From contig NZ_CABFVU010000003.1 in the NCBI RefSeq assembly GCF_902150045.1, positions 310,001 through 374,000 on the forward strand: a stretch of DNA of 64,000 bases. Reading direction: 5' to 3'. The notes beneath the pieces are model-generated. The model made no database searches. It was not told the origin of the DNA and saw nothing but the letters and a program-made list of their open reading frames with translations. Positions within the stretch are counted from its first letter, which is position 1. Every line of letters starts with the position of its first letter. Position numbers and translations under genes: made by a program. The DNA is from Chitinophaga polysaccharea. GTDB taxonomy: Bacteria; Bacteroidota; Bacteroidia; Chitinophagales; Chitinophagaceae. Of this stretch, positions 17,176 through 26,081 are shown one piece after another.

Positions 17176-17407
17176 TTGTCTGACTCAGGATTATGATGAT
17201 TATAATGATTACCTGGATTTGATCATTTTTGATTTTTCTGATTTTTTACGCTGCTTCGATTCAAATCAGCATAGATGAGATAAGAGCTAATTCCGCCATC
17301 GCCGAAGACGATTCAACTTTATCCGCTCATATCTCCCCGAATCCTTTAAAATCCAAAAGCTCAAATCCAGGTAATCATTATAATCATCATAATCCTGAGT
17401 CAGACAA
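17176..17407. repeat. Element with perfect 47-bp terminal inverted repeats
   Basis: The left arm 17176-17222 and right arm 17361-17407 are exact reverse complements over 47 bp, separated by 138 bp. The arm begins TTGTCTGACTCAGGATTATG. Related but incomplete copies occur at 14938-14974 and 23584-23683. It fills the divergent gap between the cystathionine beta-synthase and bioD genes and ends 33 bp before the bioD promoter box. It carries no transposase and resembles a small non-autonomous or REP-like element. Confidence 0.85.
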
Positions 17408-17440
17408 CCTCCGCGTCGGACAAACTCCGCGTAATCCGCG

Positions 17441-17448
17441 TATCTTTG
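17441..17448 (+). promoter_or_regulatory. -7 promoter box of bioD, nearly leaderless transcript
   Basis: TATCTTTG matches TAnnTTTG exactly and ends 5 bp before the bioD ATG at 17454. Transcription should start at or within a few bases of the start codon, so the mRNA would be leaderless or nearly so. Confidence 0.6.
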
Positions 17449-17453
17449 CGCCG

Positions 17454-18098
17454 ATGAACCAAAGGATTTTTATAACTGGAACAGGTACAGGTGTAGGTAA
17501 AACCATTACCGCAGCCTGCATTACGGAAGCATTGACCGCCGACTACTGGAAACCGGTGCAGACAGGGCTGCTGGAGGGCACGGATACAGACACGGTATCC
17601 TCCTTATTGTCAAATAAAGTGTCAGTTTGTCACCCGGAGGCCTGGAGGCTGGTAGCTCCGGCTTCCCCGCACCTGGCAGCGCGATTGGAAAACTGCACTA
17701 TTGATGAGGCGCGTATACTGCAGCTGGCGGATCAGTACCAGCCTGCAGGCCGTGCATTTGTGATGGAAGGGGCCGGGGGCCTGATGGTACCGGTGAATGA
17801 AGAAGTGTTTACACTGGATCTTATAGCGGTCCTGAAAGCCAGGGTAGTGATTGTAGCGCAGAATTACCTCGGCAGCATCAATCACTGCATGCTTACCGCA
17901 CGGATGCTGCAACATACAGGCGTGCCCGTTATTGGATGGGTGTTTGGAGGAGATTATCATACCAATGAAGATGATGTGGTAAAATGGAGCGGGTATCCGA
18001 AAATAGGCCGCATCCCGCTGACAGATACGGTAGATAAGGCATTTGTTCAACAACAGGCACAGTTGTTGTCTACCCCGCTGCATACTTTAATGGCATGA
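17454..18098 (+). CDS. bioD: Dethiobiotin synthetase
   Basis: A 214-residue P-loop enzyme that carboxylates and closes 7,8-diaminononanoate to dethiobiotin with ATP, the next-to-last step of biotin synthesis. The Walker A motif T-G-T-G-T-G-V-G-K-T is at residues 7-16, K-P-V-Q-T-G at about 35-40 binds substrate, and E-G-A-G-G-L-M-V-P is the family signature. The open frame extends 225 bp further upstream, but that part is a translation of the inverted-repeat element. The start at 17454 fits both homology and the promoter. Its stop overlaps the next start as ATGA, so the two are translationally coupled. No other bio gene is present. Confidence 0.93.
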   Translation: MNQRIFITGTGTGVGKTITAACITEALTADYWKPVQTGLLEGTDTDTVSSLLSNKVSVCHPEAWRLVAPASPHLAARLENCTIDEARILQLADQYQPAGRAFVMEGAGGLMVPVNEEVFTLDLIAVLKARVVIVAQNYLGSINHCMLTARMLQHTGVPVIGWVFGGDYHTNEDDVVKWSGYPKIGRIPLTDTVDKAFVQQQAQLLSTPLHTLMA

Positions 18099-18670
18099 CC
18101 ACTAAAAAGGATATACGAAAACATTTCCTGGAGCTGCGGCTCAACCTGGACGACCCCACCGCCCTTTCCCTGAATGAACGGTTACTGGCGAATGTACGCC
18201 GGCTCGATTTCAGCGCTGCCAGGAATGCGCATATCTTTCTTCCTATCTCAGAAAAAAAAGAAGCAGATACCTGGCCCCTGGTAAAATGGGGGCGAAGCCA
18301 GTGGCCGGATATGGAATGGGTGATTTCCCGTTCGGACATGAAGACCGGGGATATGGTGCACTATCTCTGGAAAACCAATACGGTACTGGTTAAAAACAAA
18401 TTCGGCATTCCCGAGCCGGTTCATGGGGATGTAGTGCCTCCGGAAATTATAGATCTTGTATTTGTACCTTTGCTGGCCTTCGACCGGCAGGGACAACGGG
18501 TGGGATATGGTAAAGGGATGTACGACCGTTTCCTGAAACAATGCCGGCCTGATGTACGTACCATCGGCTTGTCGCTGTTTGAGCCCGTACCGCAGATAGA
18601 GGACGTTGATCCCTGGGATGTGCCGTTACATACGGTAGTGACCCCGGATCATATTTATCAATTTAAATAA
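18095..18670 (+). CDS. 5-formyltetrahydrofolate cyclo-ligase
   Basis: A 191-residue enzyme of the MTHFS/YgfA family, which uses ATP to convert 5-formyl-THF into 5,10-methenyl-THF. Seen are the N-terminal K-K-D-I-R-K-H-F helix, the substrate segment near F-G-I-P-E-P, and the diagnostic C-terminal nucleotide motif G-Y-G-K-G-M-Y-D-R-F-L. It overlaps the bioD stop by 4 bp and is followed 6 bp later by lpxK. Confidence 0.92.
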   Translation: MTTKKDIRKHFLELRLNLDDPTALSLNERLLANVRRLDFSAARNAHIFLPISEKKEADTWPLVKWGRSQWPDMEWVISRSDMKTGDMVHYLWKTNTVLVKNKFGIPEPVHGDVVPPEIIDLVFVPLLAFDRQGQRVGYGKGMYDRFLKQCRPDVRTIGLSLFEPVPQIEDVDPWDVPLHTVVTPDHIYQFK

Positions 18671-18676
18671 ACTACA

Positions 18677-19747
18677 GTGCTTAAATACCTGAGTATTCTT
18701 TTATATCCCTTCTCCCTGCTGTATGGCCTGGTAATGTGGATACGGAACAAATTTTATGACAAGGGACTGCTTACTGCAGTGGAATTTGATCTGCCTGTGA
18801 TCGCCGCCGGTAACCTGTCGGTAGGCGGTACAGGGAAAACCCCGCATGTGGAGTATATGATCCGCCTGTTGAAAGATCATCTGAAAGTAGCTACGCTGAG
18901 CAGGGGGTACAACCGCCGTACCAGCGGCTACATCCTGGCCGATGAGAACAGTACTGCAGCCGATATAGGGGATGAGCCTATGCAGTTTCATGATAAATTC
19001 CCGGATATCAAAGTATGTGTGGGAGAGGAACGGATGCTGGCCATTCCACAGCTGCTGGGTGATGAACCGGACACACAGGTAGTGCTGCTGGACGACGCTT
19101 TCCAGCACCGTTCCATAAAACCCGGTCTTAATATCATGATCACCGATTACAGCCGGTTGTTTACCCGGGATCATGTGGTGCCCTTCGGGCGTTTAAGGGA
19201 AGGAAGACAGGGATATCACCGGGCCGATTGTATCATCGTATCAAAGTGCCCGCCTGCCATGAGCCTGGAAGAGAAGCAGGCACTGGAAAAAGAAATTAAC
19301 CCGTTGCCTCATCAGCGGCTCTTTTTCACTACCTTGCAATACGGCGCCCTGTCAGATATGATCACCCGCGAGCCGGTAGCAATTCCCGGATCGGCAACCG
19401 CGCTGCTGGCATGTGGTATAGCAAGGCCCGAACCTTTGCTCGAAGAATTGAAACGGCGCTACAAACAGGTATATCTTTTGTCTTTTCCCGATCATTATTA
19501 TTATTCGGAGAAGGACATACTGAAAATAAAAAAAGAATGCAGTGATCTGCCCGGCACTGAAAAGATTGTCATTACTACAGAAAAGGATGCAGTAAGGCTA
19601 CATCTGCTCAAAGGTATGCTGGCAGAACAAAATCTGCAGATAGCTGTTATTCCGGTGGAGGTTGCATTCCTCTTCGGAGAAGCAGAATTATTTAATAACT
19701 TTATTTTTGACTACATAGGCCGGCACCTGCCAGCGCCTGGTCAATAA
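18677..19747 (+). CDS. lpxK: Tetraacyldisaccharide 4'-kinase
   Basis: A 356-residue LpxK that phosphorylates the lipid A disaccharide at the 4' position on the inner face of the cytoplasmic membrane. An N-terminal membrane-associating helix (about residues 1-22) precedes the Walker A motif G-G-T-G-K-T-P, and the family motifs L-S-R-G-Y and D-D-A-F-Q-H-R follow. The start codon is GTG, six bases after the previous stop, with no better ATG nearby. It indicates a normal lipid A outer membrane. Confidence 0.94.
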   Translation: MLKYLSILLYPFSLLYGLVMWIRNKFYDKGLLTAVEFDLPVIAAGNLSVGGTGKTPHVEYMIRLLKDHLKVATLSRGYNRRTSGYILADENSTAADIGDEPMQFHDKFPDIKVCVGEERMLAIPQLLGDEPDTQVVLLDDAFQHRSIKPGLNIMITDYSRLFTRDHVVPFGRLREGRQGYHRADCIIVSKCPPAMSLEEKQALEKEINPLPHQRLFFTTLQYGALSDMITREPVAIPGSATALLACGIARPEPLLEELKRRYKQVYLLSFPDHYYYSEKDILKIKKECSDLPGTEKIVITTEKDAVRLHLLKGMLAEQNLQIAVIPVEVAFLFGEAELFNNFIFDYIGRHLPAPGQ

Positions 19748-19762
19748 TAACTTACGACTAAC

Positions 19763-22555
19763 ATGAGTAGAAAAAAGAAAAATAAGAAAGGCGGTAACCC
19801 AAATAACCCCCAGCAAAGCCATAGCCAAAAGAAAACCTTTAAAGGCGTAGTGGAAGTAACAAAGTCCGGAATGGCTTTTGTAATTGTGGACGGCCTTACA
19901 AAAGATATCATGGTAAAGCAGAAGAACCTGCATACCGCCCTCGACAGGGATGAAGTTTTAGTAGATGTATTGAAAACCGGTCGTAATGAAGGCCGCATGG
20001 AAGGGATTATAACGGATATCCTTAAACGAAATAAAACTGAATTTACCGGCACCCTCCAGGTCAGCAAAAGCTTTGCTTTCCTTATTCCTGAAAAAGGATT
20101 GTTTATGCCGGATATCTATATTCCCGCCAACTCCCTCGGGGAGGCGAAAAGCGGTGATAAGGCACTGGTGAAGATTGTTGCCTGGGGAGAGAAATCCCGC
20201 AAACCCGTAGGCGAAATCGTAGAGATCCTTGACGCCAGCGATACCAACGACCTGGCCATGAAGGAGATCCTTATTGAAGCAGGGTTCCCGCTGAATTTCC
20301 CCAAAGAAGTACTGGACGAACTGGGCAACATCCGTGAAGTGATTGCTGAAGAAGAAGTGGCTAAACGGAAAGACATCCGCAAAATCCTCACCATGACCAT
20401 CGATCCGGTGGATGCCAAGGATTTTGATGATGCCATTTCCATCCGTTTACTGAAAAACGGGTTATATGAACTGGGAGTGCATATTGCGGATGTAAGTCAT
20501 TATGTACTGCCCGGCACCGAACTTGATAAAGAAGCAGATAAACGCGCTACTTCTGTATACCTGCCGGACCGCGTATTGCCCATGCTGCCGGAAAAGATCT
20601 CCAATGAGCTTTGTTCCCTGCGCCCGCATGAAGATAAGCTCACCTTCTCCGCCATGTTCCAGATGAACGAAAAGGGAGAGGTGAAACAACATTGGATAGG
20701 CCGCACCGTGATCCACTCTGATCACCGGTTTACTTACGAAGAAGTACAGGAGATCATCGAACGCAGGTCCGACGGCCCTTACAAGAATGAAGTGCTGTTG
20801 CTGAACCGTATTGCCCAGAACCTGCGCAACCAGCGTTTTGCGCATGGCGCAATTAACTTTTCCTCCCAGGAAGTGCGCTTCAAACTGGACGATACCGGCA
20901 AACCCATCGGCATTGTTGTTAAGGAAAGTAAAGAAGCACACCAGCTGATTGAAGAGTTTATGCTGCTGGCCAATAAAACCGTGGCAGCATACGTTGGCAA
21001 ATTGCGTATTAATAAACAGCCCATCCCATTCCCTTACCGTGTGCATGATACGCCCGACCCGGAAAAATTGAAAGTGTTTGCACTGTTCGCCGGTAAATTC
21101 GGGTATAAGTTTGATCTGAGCACACCGGAAAGCATTGCCAGCTCTTTTAACAAAATGCTGGCGGAGGTAAAAGGGAAACCGGAACAGCCGGTACTCGAAA
21201 CGCTGGGTATCCGCACCATGGCCAAAGCCATTTACACCGTGAATAATGTAGGGCACTATGGTCTCGGTTTTGAAGACTACTGTCATTTTACATCTCCCAT
21301 CCGCCGCTATCCCGATGTACTGGTACACCGAGTGCTGGCTGAATGCCTGGCCAACAGTGTGCGTCCCGACAAGCAAATGGAGCAGAAGTGCAAACATAGC
21401 TCTGAAATGGAACGTAAGGCCATGGAAGCAGAACGCGCCGGTAATAAGTACAAACAGGTAGAATATATGCAGCAGTTCATTGGTCATACCTTTGAAGGAG
21501 TGATCAGTGGAGTGGCACATTTTGGTTTCTGGGTGGAAACCATGGAGACCAAATGCGAAGGGCTTATCAGCATTCATAATCTGAATAAAAGGGAAGAGTT
21601 CCAGTATAACGAAGGCGAATATTCCCTGGTAGGCCAGCGTACGGGCCGTAAGTTCCGTATAGGCGAAAAGGTGAGTATCCGTGTAGTGGCCGCCAGCCTG
21701 GCAAAACGCCAGCTGGATTACGACCTGGAAGACGAGCTGACAGGCACCGGAACACCCGCTGCTGTATTCCAGCCCAAACGCCGTGATGAGCGTCGTGACG
21801 ACCGCAAAGGTGATCATCGCCGTGATGATCGTGGAGGCGACCGCAAAAAGAAAAAAGACAAACAACGTCCTTACAAGCCCTGGGAACAGGAGGCAAAAGC
21901 TCCTCATAAAGCGCCGGAAGTGTCTCTCGGAGAGCCTAAGCCATTGCCGGTGGTAGACCAGGTAATAGTGGAAACGCATGTAGTGCCGGTAACACCGGAC
22001 GCGCCTGTAAACCCGGCCGCAGAGCCAGTTGTATCAGCAGCACCGGTACCCGCAGCTGAACCTGCAGCTGTAGCAGAGCCTGCACCGGTACAGAAAAAGA
22101 AACCAAAGAAAGCACCGGCGGAAAAAGTGCCTGAAGCCCCGGCTCCTGCACCGGCTGCGGAAAAAACAGTTGCTAAAAAAGCTGCTGCAAAACCAGTAAC
22201 TAAGAAAACAGTACCGGCGAAGAAAGCCGCTGCAAAACCAGTAACTAAAAAAGCAGTACCGGCAAAGAAAGCTGCTGCAAAACCGGAAGCTAAGAAAACA
22301 CTACCGGCAAAGAAAGCTGCTGCAAAACCAGTAACTAAAAAAGCAGTACCGGCAAAGAAAGCCGCTGCAAAACCAGTGGCCAAGAAAGCAGTACCGGCAA
22401 AGAAAGCCGCTGCAAAACCAGTAGCTAAGAAAGCAGTACCAGCGAAGAAAGCCGCTGCAAAACCAGTAGCCAAAAAAGCAGTACCTGCTAAGAAAGCCGC
22501 TGCAAAACCAGTGGCAAAGAAAGCCGCCGCTAAAAACAAGTCAAAGAAAAAGTAA
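19763..22555 (+). CDS. rnr: Ribonuclease R with a long basic repeat tail
   Basis: A 930-residue 3'-to-5' exoribonuclease. Order: basic N-terminus, cold-shock OB domains (about 25-190), RNB catalytic domain (about 205-545) with the metal-binding D-P-V-D-A-K-D-F-D-D-A-I, S1 domain (about 565-660; F-E-G-V-I-S-G-V-A-H-F-G-F-W-V). It then has an Arg/Asp-rich linker (about 675-700), a Pro/Ala-rich linker, and a Lys/Ala/Pro tail (about 800-930) of seven near-identical 15-residue units K-K-A-V-P-A-K-K-A-A-A-K-P-V-A. RNase R usually ends soon after S1 with a short basic tail; this tail resembles histone H1-like proteins and could bind RNA or DNA strongly (inference). Confidence 0.93.
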   Translation: MSRKKKNKKGGNPNNPQQSHSQKKTFKGVVEVTKSGMAFVIVDGLTKDIMVKQKNLHTALDRDEVLVDVLKTGRNEGRMEGIITDILKRNKTEFTGTLQVSKSFAFLIPEKGLFMPDIYIPANSLGEAKSGDKALVKIVAWGEKSRKPVGEIVEILDASDTNDLAMKEILIEAGFPLNFPKEVLDELGNIREVIAEEEVAKRKDIRKILTMTIDPVDAKDFDDAISIRLLKNGLYELGVHIADVSHYVLPGTELDKEADKRATSVYLPDRVLPMLPEKISNELCSLRPHEDKLTFSAMFQMNEKGEVKQHWIGRTVIHSDHRFTYEEVQEIIERRSDGPYKNEVLLLNRIAQNLRNQRFAHGAINFSSQEVRFKLDDTGKPIGIVVKESKEAHQLIEEFMLLANKTVAAYVGKLRINKQPIPFPYRVHDTPDPEKLKVFALFAGKFGYKFDLSTPESIASSFNKMLAEVKGKPEQPVLETLGIRTMAKAIYTVNNVGHYGLGFEDYCHFTSPIRRYPDVLVHRVLAECLANSVRPDKQMEQKCKHSSEMERKAMEAERAGNKYKQVEYMQQFIGHTFEGVISGVAHFGFWVETMETKCEGLISIHNLNKREEFQYNEGEYSLVGQRTGRKFRIGEKVSIRVVAASLAKRQLDYDLEDELTGTGTPAAVFQPKRRDERRDDRKGDHRRDDRGGDRKKKKDKQRPYKPWEQEAKAPHKAPEVSLGEPKPLPVVDQVIVETHVVPVTPDAPVNPAAEPVVSAAPVPAAEPAAVAEPAPVQKKKPKKAPAEKVPEAPAPAPAAEKTVAKKAAAKPVTKKTVPAKKAAAKPVTKKAVPAKKAAAKPEAKKTLPAKKAAAKPVTKKAVPAKKAAAKPVAKKAVPAKKAAAKPVAKKAVPAKKAAAKPVAKKAVPAKKAAAKPVAKKAAAKNKSKKK
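22202..22516 (+). repeat. Seven in-frame 45-bp tandem repeats in rnr
   Basis: Seven consecutive 45-bp units encode K-K-(A/T)-(V/L)-P-A-K-K-A-A-A-K-P-(V/E)-(T/A). Units four to seven encode identical peptides, pointing to recent duplication. Slippage or recombination here could change tail length without a frame shift. Confidence 0.9.
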
Positions 22556-22579
22556 ATAATAAAACACTAGCCAACAGCA

Positions 22580-23551
22580 ATGCATTCATTCAAAGAATTA
22601 ACAGCGCAGTTTAGTCAGCATTTTGAAAAACAACAATTCCCGGAACAACCAAGTAAATTATATAATGCAGCTTCCCATATCCTGGGAATAAGCGGAAAAA
22701 GGATCCGCCCTGTATTATGCCTGATGGGAAACGAATTATTTGACGACCTGCGGACGGATGCATTCGAAGTAGGCAGTGCGGTGGAGCTTTTTCATAACTT
22801 CACGTTGCTGCATGATGATATCATGGACAAAGCACCGATCCGCCGGGGCAAGCCCACTGTTCACACTGTGTACGGCGAGCCCGCAGCCATCCTGGCCGGC
22901 GATGTGATGCTTATCTATGTATACGAACGTCTTAACAAAATAGACGCGCATTATAAACAAAAGATCATCTCCGTATTTAATAAGGCCGCCATTGAGGTAT
23001 GTGAAGGGCAGCAGCTCGATATGGACTTTGAAGGCATGGAACCGGAAAAGGTGCAGTACGGGAATTATGTACATATGATTGGTCTGAAAACATCTGTATT
23101 GCTGGCCGCCAGTTTGCAGCTGGGCGCTATTATCGGCGGCGCCGGTGAAGGTAACCAGCAGCATATTTATTCCTTTGGGAAAAACATTGGTATTGCCTTC
23201 CAGATCCAGGACGACTACCTCGATGCTTTCGGCGACCCCGAAAAATTTGGTAAACAACAGGGGGGAGATATCCTCGTAAATAAGAAAACATTCCTGCTCC
23301 TGAAAGCACTGGAATTGTGTACTCCCGAACAGCGTGAAGAGTTGAAAATGCTGCTGAATACATCGCCGGCAGATAAAGTGGAGCGTGTACTGGCACTGTT
23401 CCGCAGCTGCAAAGTGGATGAATGGGCAGAAAGGGAAAAGGAACGTTTCCAGCAACTGGCCTTCCAAAGCCTGGATAACGTGGCAGTATTATCCAGCCGT
23501 AAGGCGGCGCTGAAAGAGGTGGCTAACTTCCTCTTAAACCGTCAGCAATAA
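22580..23551 (+). CDS. Polyprenyl synthetase family protein
   Basis: A 323-residue trans-isoprenyl diphosphate synthase. Both aspartate-rich motifs are present: first L-L-H-D-D-I-M-D at about 74-81 with R-R-G-K-P-T, second F-Q-I-Q-D-D-Y-L-D at about 208-216. It extends farnesyl or geranylgeranyl chains with isopentenyl diphosphate, for quinone side chains or carotenoid precursors. Product length cannot be set here. It follows rnr by 24 bp and may be in the same transcript. Confidence 0.9.
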   Translation: MHSFKELTAQFSQHFEKQQFPEQPSKLYNAASHILGISGKRIRPVLCLMGNELFDDLRTDAFEVGSAVELFHNFTLLHDDIMDKAPIRRGKPTVHTVYGEPAAILAGDVMLIYVYERLNKIDAHYKQKIISVFNKAAIEVCEGQQLDMDFEGMEPEKVQYGNYVHMIGLKTSVLLAASLQLGAIIGGAGEGNQQHIYSFGKNIGIAFQIQDDYLDAFGDPEKFGKQQGGDILVNKKTFLLLKALELCTPEQREELKMLLNTSPADKVERVLALFRSCKVDEWAEREKERFQQLAFQSLDNVAVLSSRKAALKEVANFLLNRQQ

Positions 23552-23583
23552 GGTTCGTATTCAAATTCGCATTATATTCGCGC

Positions 23584-23683
23584 TTGTCTTATTCAGGATG
23601 AAGTGATATGGCTGATTGCATTGATTATTTTCTGAAAGATTAATCAGCGCAATCAGCTTTATTATTTTTAAGCAGTAAGACAA
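23584..23683. repeat. Palindromic dispersed repeat, second copy
   Basis: Outer arms TTGTCTTA (23584-23591) and TAAGACAA (23676-23683) enclose an inner imperfect stem of 17 bp (23611-23627 with 23641-23657, 15 of 17 paired). The outer arm and the adjoining TTCAGGAT match the start of the bioD-side element, so this looks like a diverged member of the same family. Confidence 0.6.
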
Positions 23684-23734
23684 TCATATTCATTAAATTT
23701 AAAGACAACAAATCTAAACGTAATTCCTTAGCCA

Positions 23735-25369
23735 ATGTCATCAAATTCGCTGTTTCGGAAGAAATCACTTACTGCCATTATCAAAGATGCCAAGGACGGT
23801 TTGTCGGATGGCCATGAAACAGGGGGGATGCATAAGGTATTGAAGGTGAAAGACCTTACCGCTATGGGAATTGCGGCAGTAATAGGGGCCGGTATCTTTT
23901 CCACCATCGGGGAGGCTTCTTTCCACGGTGGACCGGGCGTATCCCTGCTCTTCGTTATTACAGCAGTCACCTGCGGGTTCTCCGCACTTTGTTATGCTGA
24001 ATTTGCCTCCCGTGTACCGGTTTCGGGCAGCGCCTATACTTATTCTTACGTTACTTTCGGAGAACTGGCCGCCTGGGTAATAGGCTGGGCCCTGATCCTG
24101 GAATACGCCATAGGCAATATTGCCGTAGCCATCTCCTGGAGCGGGTATTTCAATAACCTGCTGAGCGGGATAGGCCTGAGCTTACCCGATTGGCTCGCCA
24201 GCAACTACGACAGCGCCACCCCGGAGATCATCGCCGCGGCGCCGCATATTGCCGGTATCCCCTTTATTGTAAACCTCCCCGCATTCCTCATTGTGCTCCT
24301 GGTCACCTACCTGGCCTATATAGGCATACAGGAAAGTAAAAAGAGCGCCAATTTTATGGTGGCCCTGAAGATCCTGGTGATCCTGTTTGTGATCGTAGTG
24401 GGCTTTTTTTATGTAAATAAGGCCAATTGGCACCCTTTTATGCCTAATGGCTTCTCTGGTGTGCTGAAAGGGGTATCTGCCGTATTTTTCGCTTATATTG
24501 GCTTTGATGCGGTGAGCACCACCGCGGAAGAATGCGCCAACCCGCAGCGGGATCTGCCCAAAGGCATGATCTATTCCCTGATTATCTGTACAGTACTGTA
24601 TATCCTTATTTCATTTGTGCTCACGGGTATGGTGCCGTATTACAATTTAAAGGTAAATGACCCCCTGGCTTACGTTTTTAACGAGGTAAACCTGCCCTGG
24701 ATCAGCTATCTCATTTCCATCAGCGCCGTAGTGGCCACTACCAGCGTATTGCTGGTATTCCAGATAGGTCAGCCGCGCATCTGGATGAGTATGAGCCGCG
24801 ATGGCCTGTTGCCAAAGCGTTTCAGTAAAATACACCCCCGTTTTAAAACGCCTTCTTTCGCAACTATTATCACCGGTATCCTGGTAGGTATCCCGGCGCT
24901 GTTCCTGAACCTCACCATCGTTACGGACCTGACCAGCATCGGTACCCTCTTTGCCTTTATCCTGGTTTGCGGAGGGGTGCTTATCCTGCCAAGAGAGGAG
25001 AAAGCCGTGGTAAAACGGTTTCAGCTGCCCTATATCAACGGGCAGTTTATTGTTCCCGGTATTGTAGTGGCGCTCGTTTTCATTTTTCATAAAGAAATTG
25101 CAACCAAACTCTCCCTTGCAGGCGGCTGGGAGGTATGGAAACATAACATTCCTTTCTACATATTTGTGGTGGTAAGCATCGCGCTTTCCTTTTTCTCACT
25201 TACCCGCAAACTATCACTGATACCGGTTCTGGGCATGCTGAGCTGTTTTTACCTGATGACGGAGATCGCCCTCAAAAACTGGATCGTTTTCTCTGTATGG
25301 CTTGCGGTAGGCTTAACCATTTATTTCCTTTACAGCTATACCAACAGCAAGCTGGCCACAAAAGCATAA
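23735..25369 (+). CDS. APC family amino acid permease
   Basis: A 544-residue membrane transporter with about 12-14 hydrophobic segments. The family substrate motif G-A-G-I-F-S-T-I-G appears in the first segment (about residues 52-60), F-F-A-Y-I-G-F-D-A-V in the sixth, and E-E-C-A-N-P-Q-R-D-L-P follows it, as in cationic amino acid transporters and YfnA-like permeases. It would import an amino acid, possibly a basic one, with protons. The cytoplasmic N-terminus is about 45 residues long. The gene is preceded by the palindromic repeat and looks monocistronic or paired with the DoxX gene. Confidence 0.88.
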   Translation: MSSNSLFRKKSLTAIIKDAKDGLSDGHETGGMHKVLKVKDLTAMGIAAVIGAGIFSTIGEASFHGGPGVSLLFVITAVTCGFSALCYAEFASRVPVSGSAYTYSYVTFGELAAWVIGWALILEYAIGNIAVAISWSGYFNNLLSGIGLSLPDWLASNYDSATPEIIAAAPHIAGIPFIVNLPAFLIVLLVTYLAYIGIQESKKSANFMVALKILVILFVIVVGFFYVNKANWHPFMPNGFSGVLKGVSAVFFAYIGFDAVSTTAEECANPQRDLPKGMIYSLIICTVLYILISFVLTGMVPYYNLKVNDPLAYVFNEVNLPWISYLISISAVVATTSVLLVFQIGQPRIWMSMSRDGLLPKRFSKIHPRFKTPSFATIITGILVGIPALFLNLTIVTDLTSIGTLFAFILVCGGVLILPREEKAVVKRFQLPYINGQFIVPGIVVALVFIFHKEIATKLSLAGGWEVWKHNIPFYIFVVVSIALSFFSLTRKLSLIPVLGMLSCFYLMTEIALKNWIVFSVWLAVGLTIYFLYSYTNSKLATKA

Positions 25370-25416
25370 ATCTTCGTAACTTCAGTGTAGCTCTTTGATC
25401 CTAAAATTTATATTTT

Positions 25417-25881
25417 ATGAACATGCTACAACGGGTTGAACACTGGGGTGATACGCATCACCCGAATTGGCTGAGTGTGGTCCGCATTCTGCTGGGGTTA
25501 TTTCTCATGTACGTGGGTGTACGGTTTGTACAGGACCGCGATTCACTGATTTCCATGATTAACCAGAACCCGGCTTTGGCCACCCTGTCCATATTCCTGG
25601 GACATTATGTTGTATTTGCACACACGGTAGGAGGGTTGTTCATCGCTATGGGCCTGCTTACAAGGTTCTCTGCACTGGTGAATATCCCCGTATTGCTGGG
25701 TGCTGTATTTTTTGTTCATTCCCCAACAGGGCTGTTTACCGTATACCCGGTAATGGGTATCTCCTTACTGGTATTGTTCCTGTTGATATTCTTCCTGATC
25801 GAAGGCAGCGGCCGCATTTCAGTGGATGAATACATGCGCCGGCACCCCGAAAAGGCCCGGTCAAGAAAATACGCGGATTAG
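25417..25881 (+). CDS. DoxX family membrane protein
   Basis: A 154-residue protein with four hydrophobic segments: V-V-R-I-L-L-G-L-F-L-M-Y-V-G near the N-terminus, then G-H-Y-V-V-F-A-H-T-V-G-G-L-F-I-A-M-G-L-L-T-R and two more. This is the DoxX/SURF4-like layout. Family members take part in redox or quinone-linked membrane processes, but the exact role here is unknown. The C-terminus is basic and cytoplasmic. Confidence 0.8.
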   Translation: MNMLQRVEHWGDTHHPNWLSVVRILLGLFLMYVGVRFVQDRDSLISMINQNPALATLSIFLGHYVVFAHTVGGLFIAMGLLTRFSALVNIPVLLGAVFFVHSPTGLFTVYPVMGISLLVLFLLIFFLIEGSGRISVDEYMRRHPEKARSRKYAD

Positions 25882-26055
25882 CTGTTTTTCATATAGCCGT
25901 ACAGGTGAGTGTTACCATTTTAATGGCAATAGGGAGTTATGTCCCCTGCGGATTATCCGGCTCAGGATCAGGCTGATTATAATGATTTCATTGAGTTTTC
26001 TTTTGGATTTTAAAGGATTTGGTTAGATAGAAGTGGGCATATCCCCTCAATATTC

Positions 26056-26063
26056 TATTTTTG
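26056..26063 (+). promoter_or_regulatory. -7 promoter box of the Smr-domain gene
   Basis: TATTTTTG fits TAnnTTTG and lies 18 bp before the ATG at 26082, so the leader is short. Confidence 0.55.
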
Positions 26064-26081
26064 CAGTTGAAGAATGCAATT

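Noticed and set aside
17229..17453. N-terminal extension of bioD by 75 codons
   Set aside because: The extension translates the inverted-repeat element and lies before the promoter box at 17441. Homology starts at the methionine at 17454.
20462..21979. A 505-codon frame on the minus strand opposite rnr
   Set aside because: It lies wholly antisense to the conserved RNase R domains, encodes an odd Cys/His/Phe-rich sequence without family features, and has no promoter. It is a by-product of codon use in rnr.
21904..22539. A 211-codon minus-strand frame rich in A-F-F-A-G-T
   Set aside because: It is the complement of the Lys/Ala/Pro repeat of RNase R; the repeat alone keeps the frame open.
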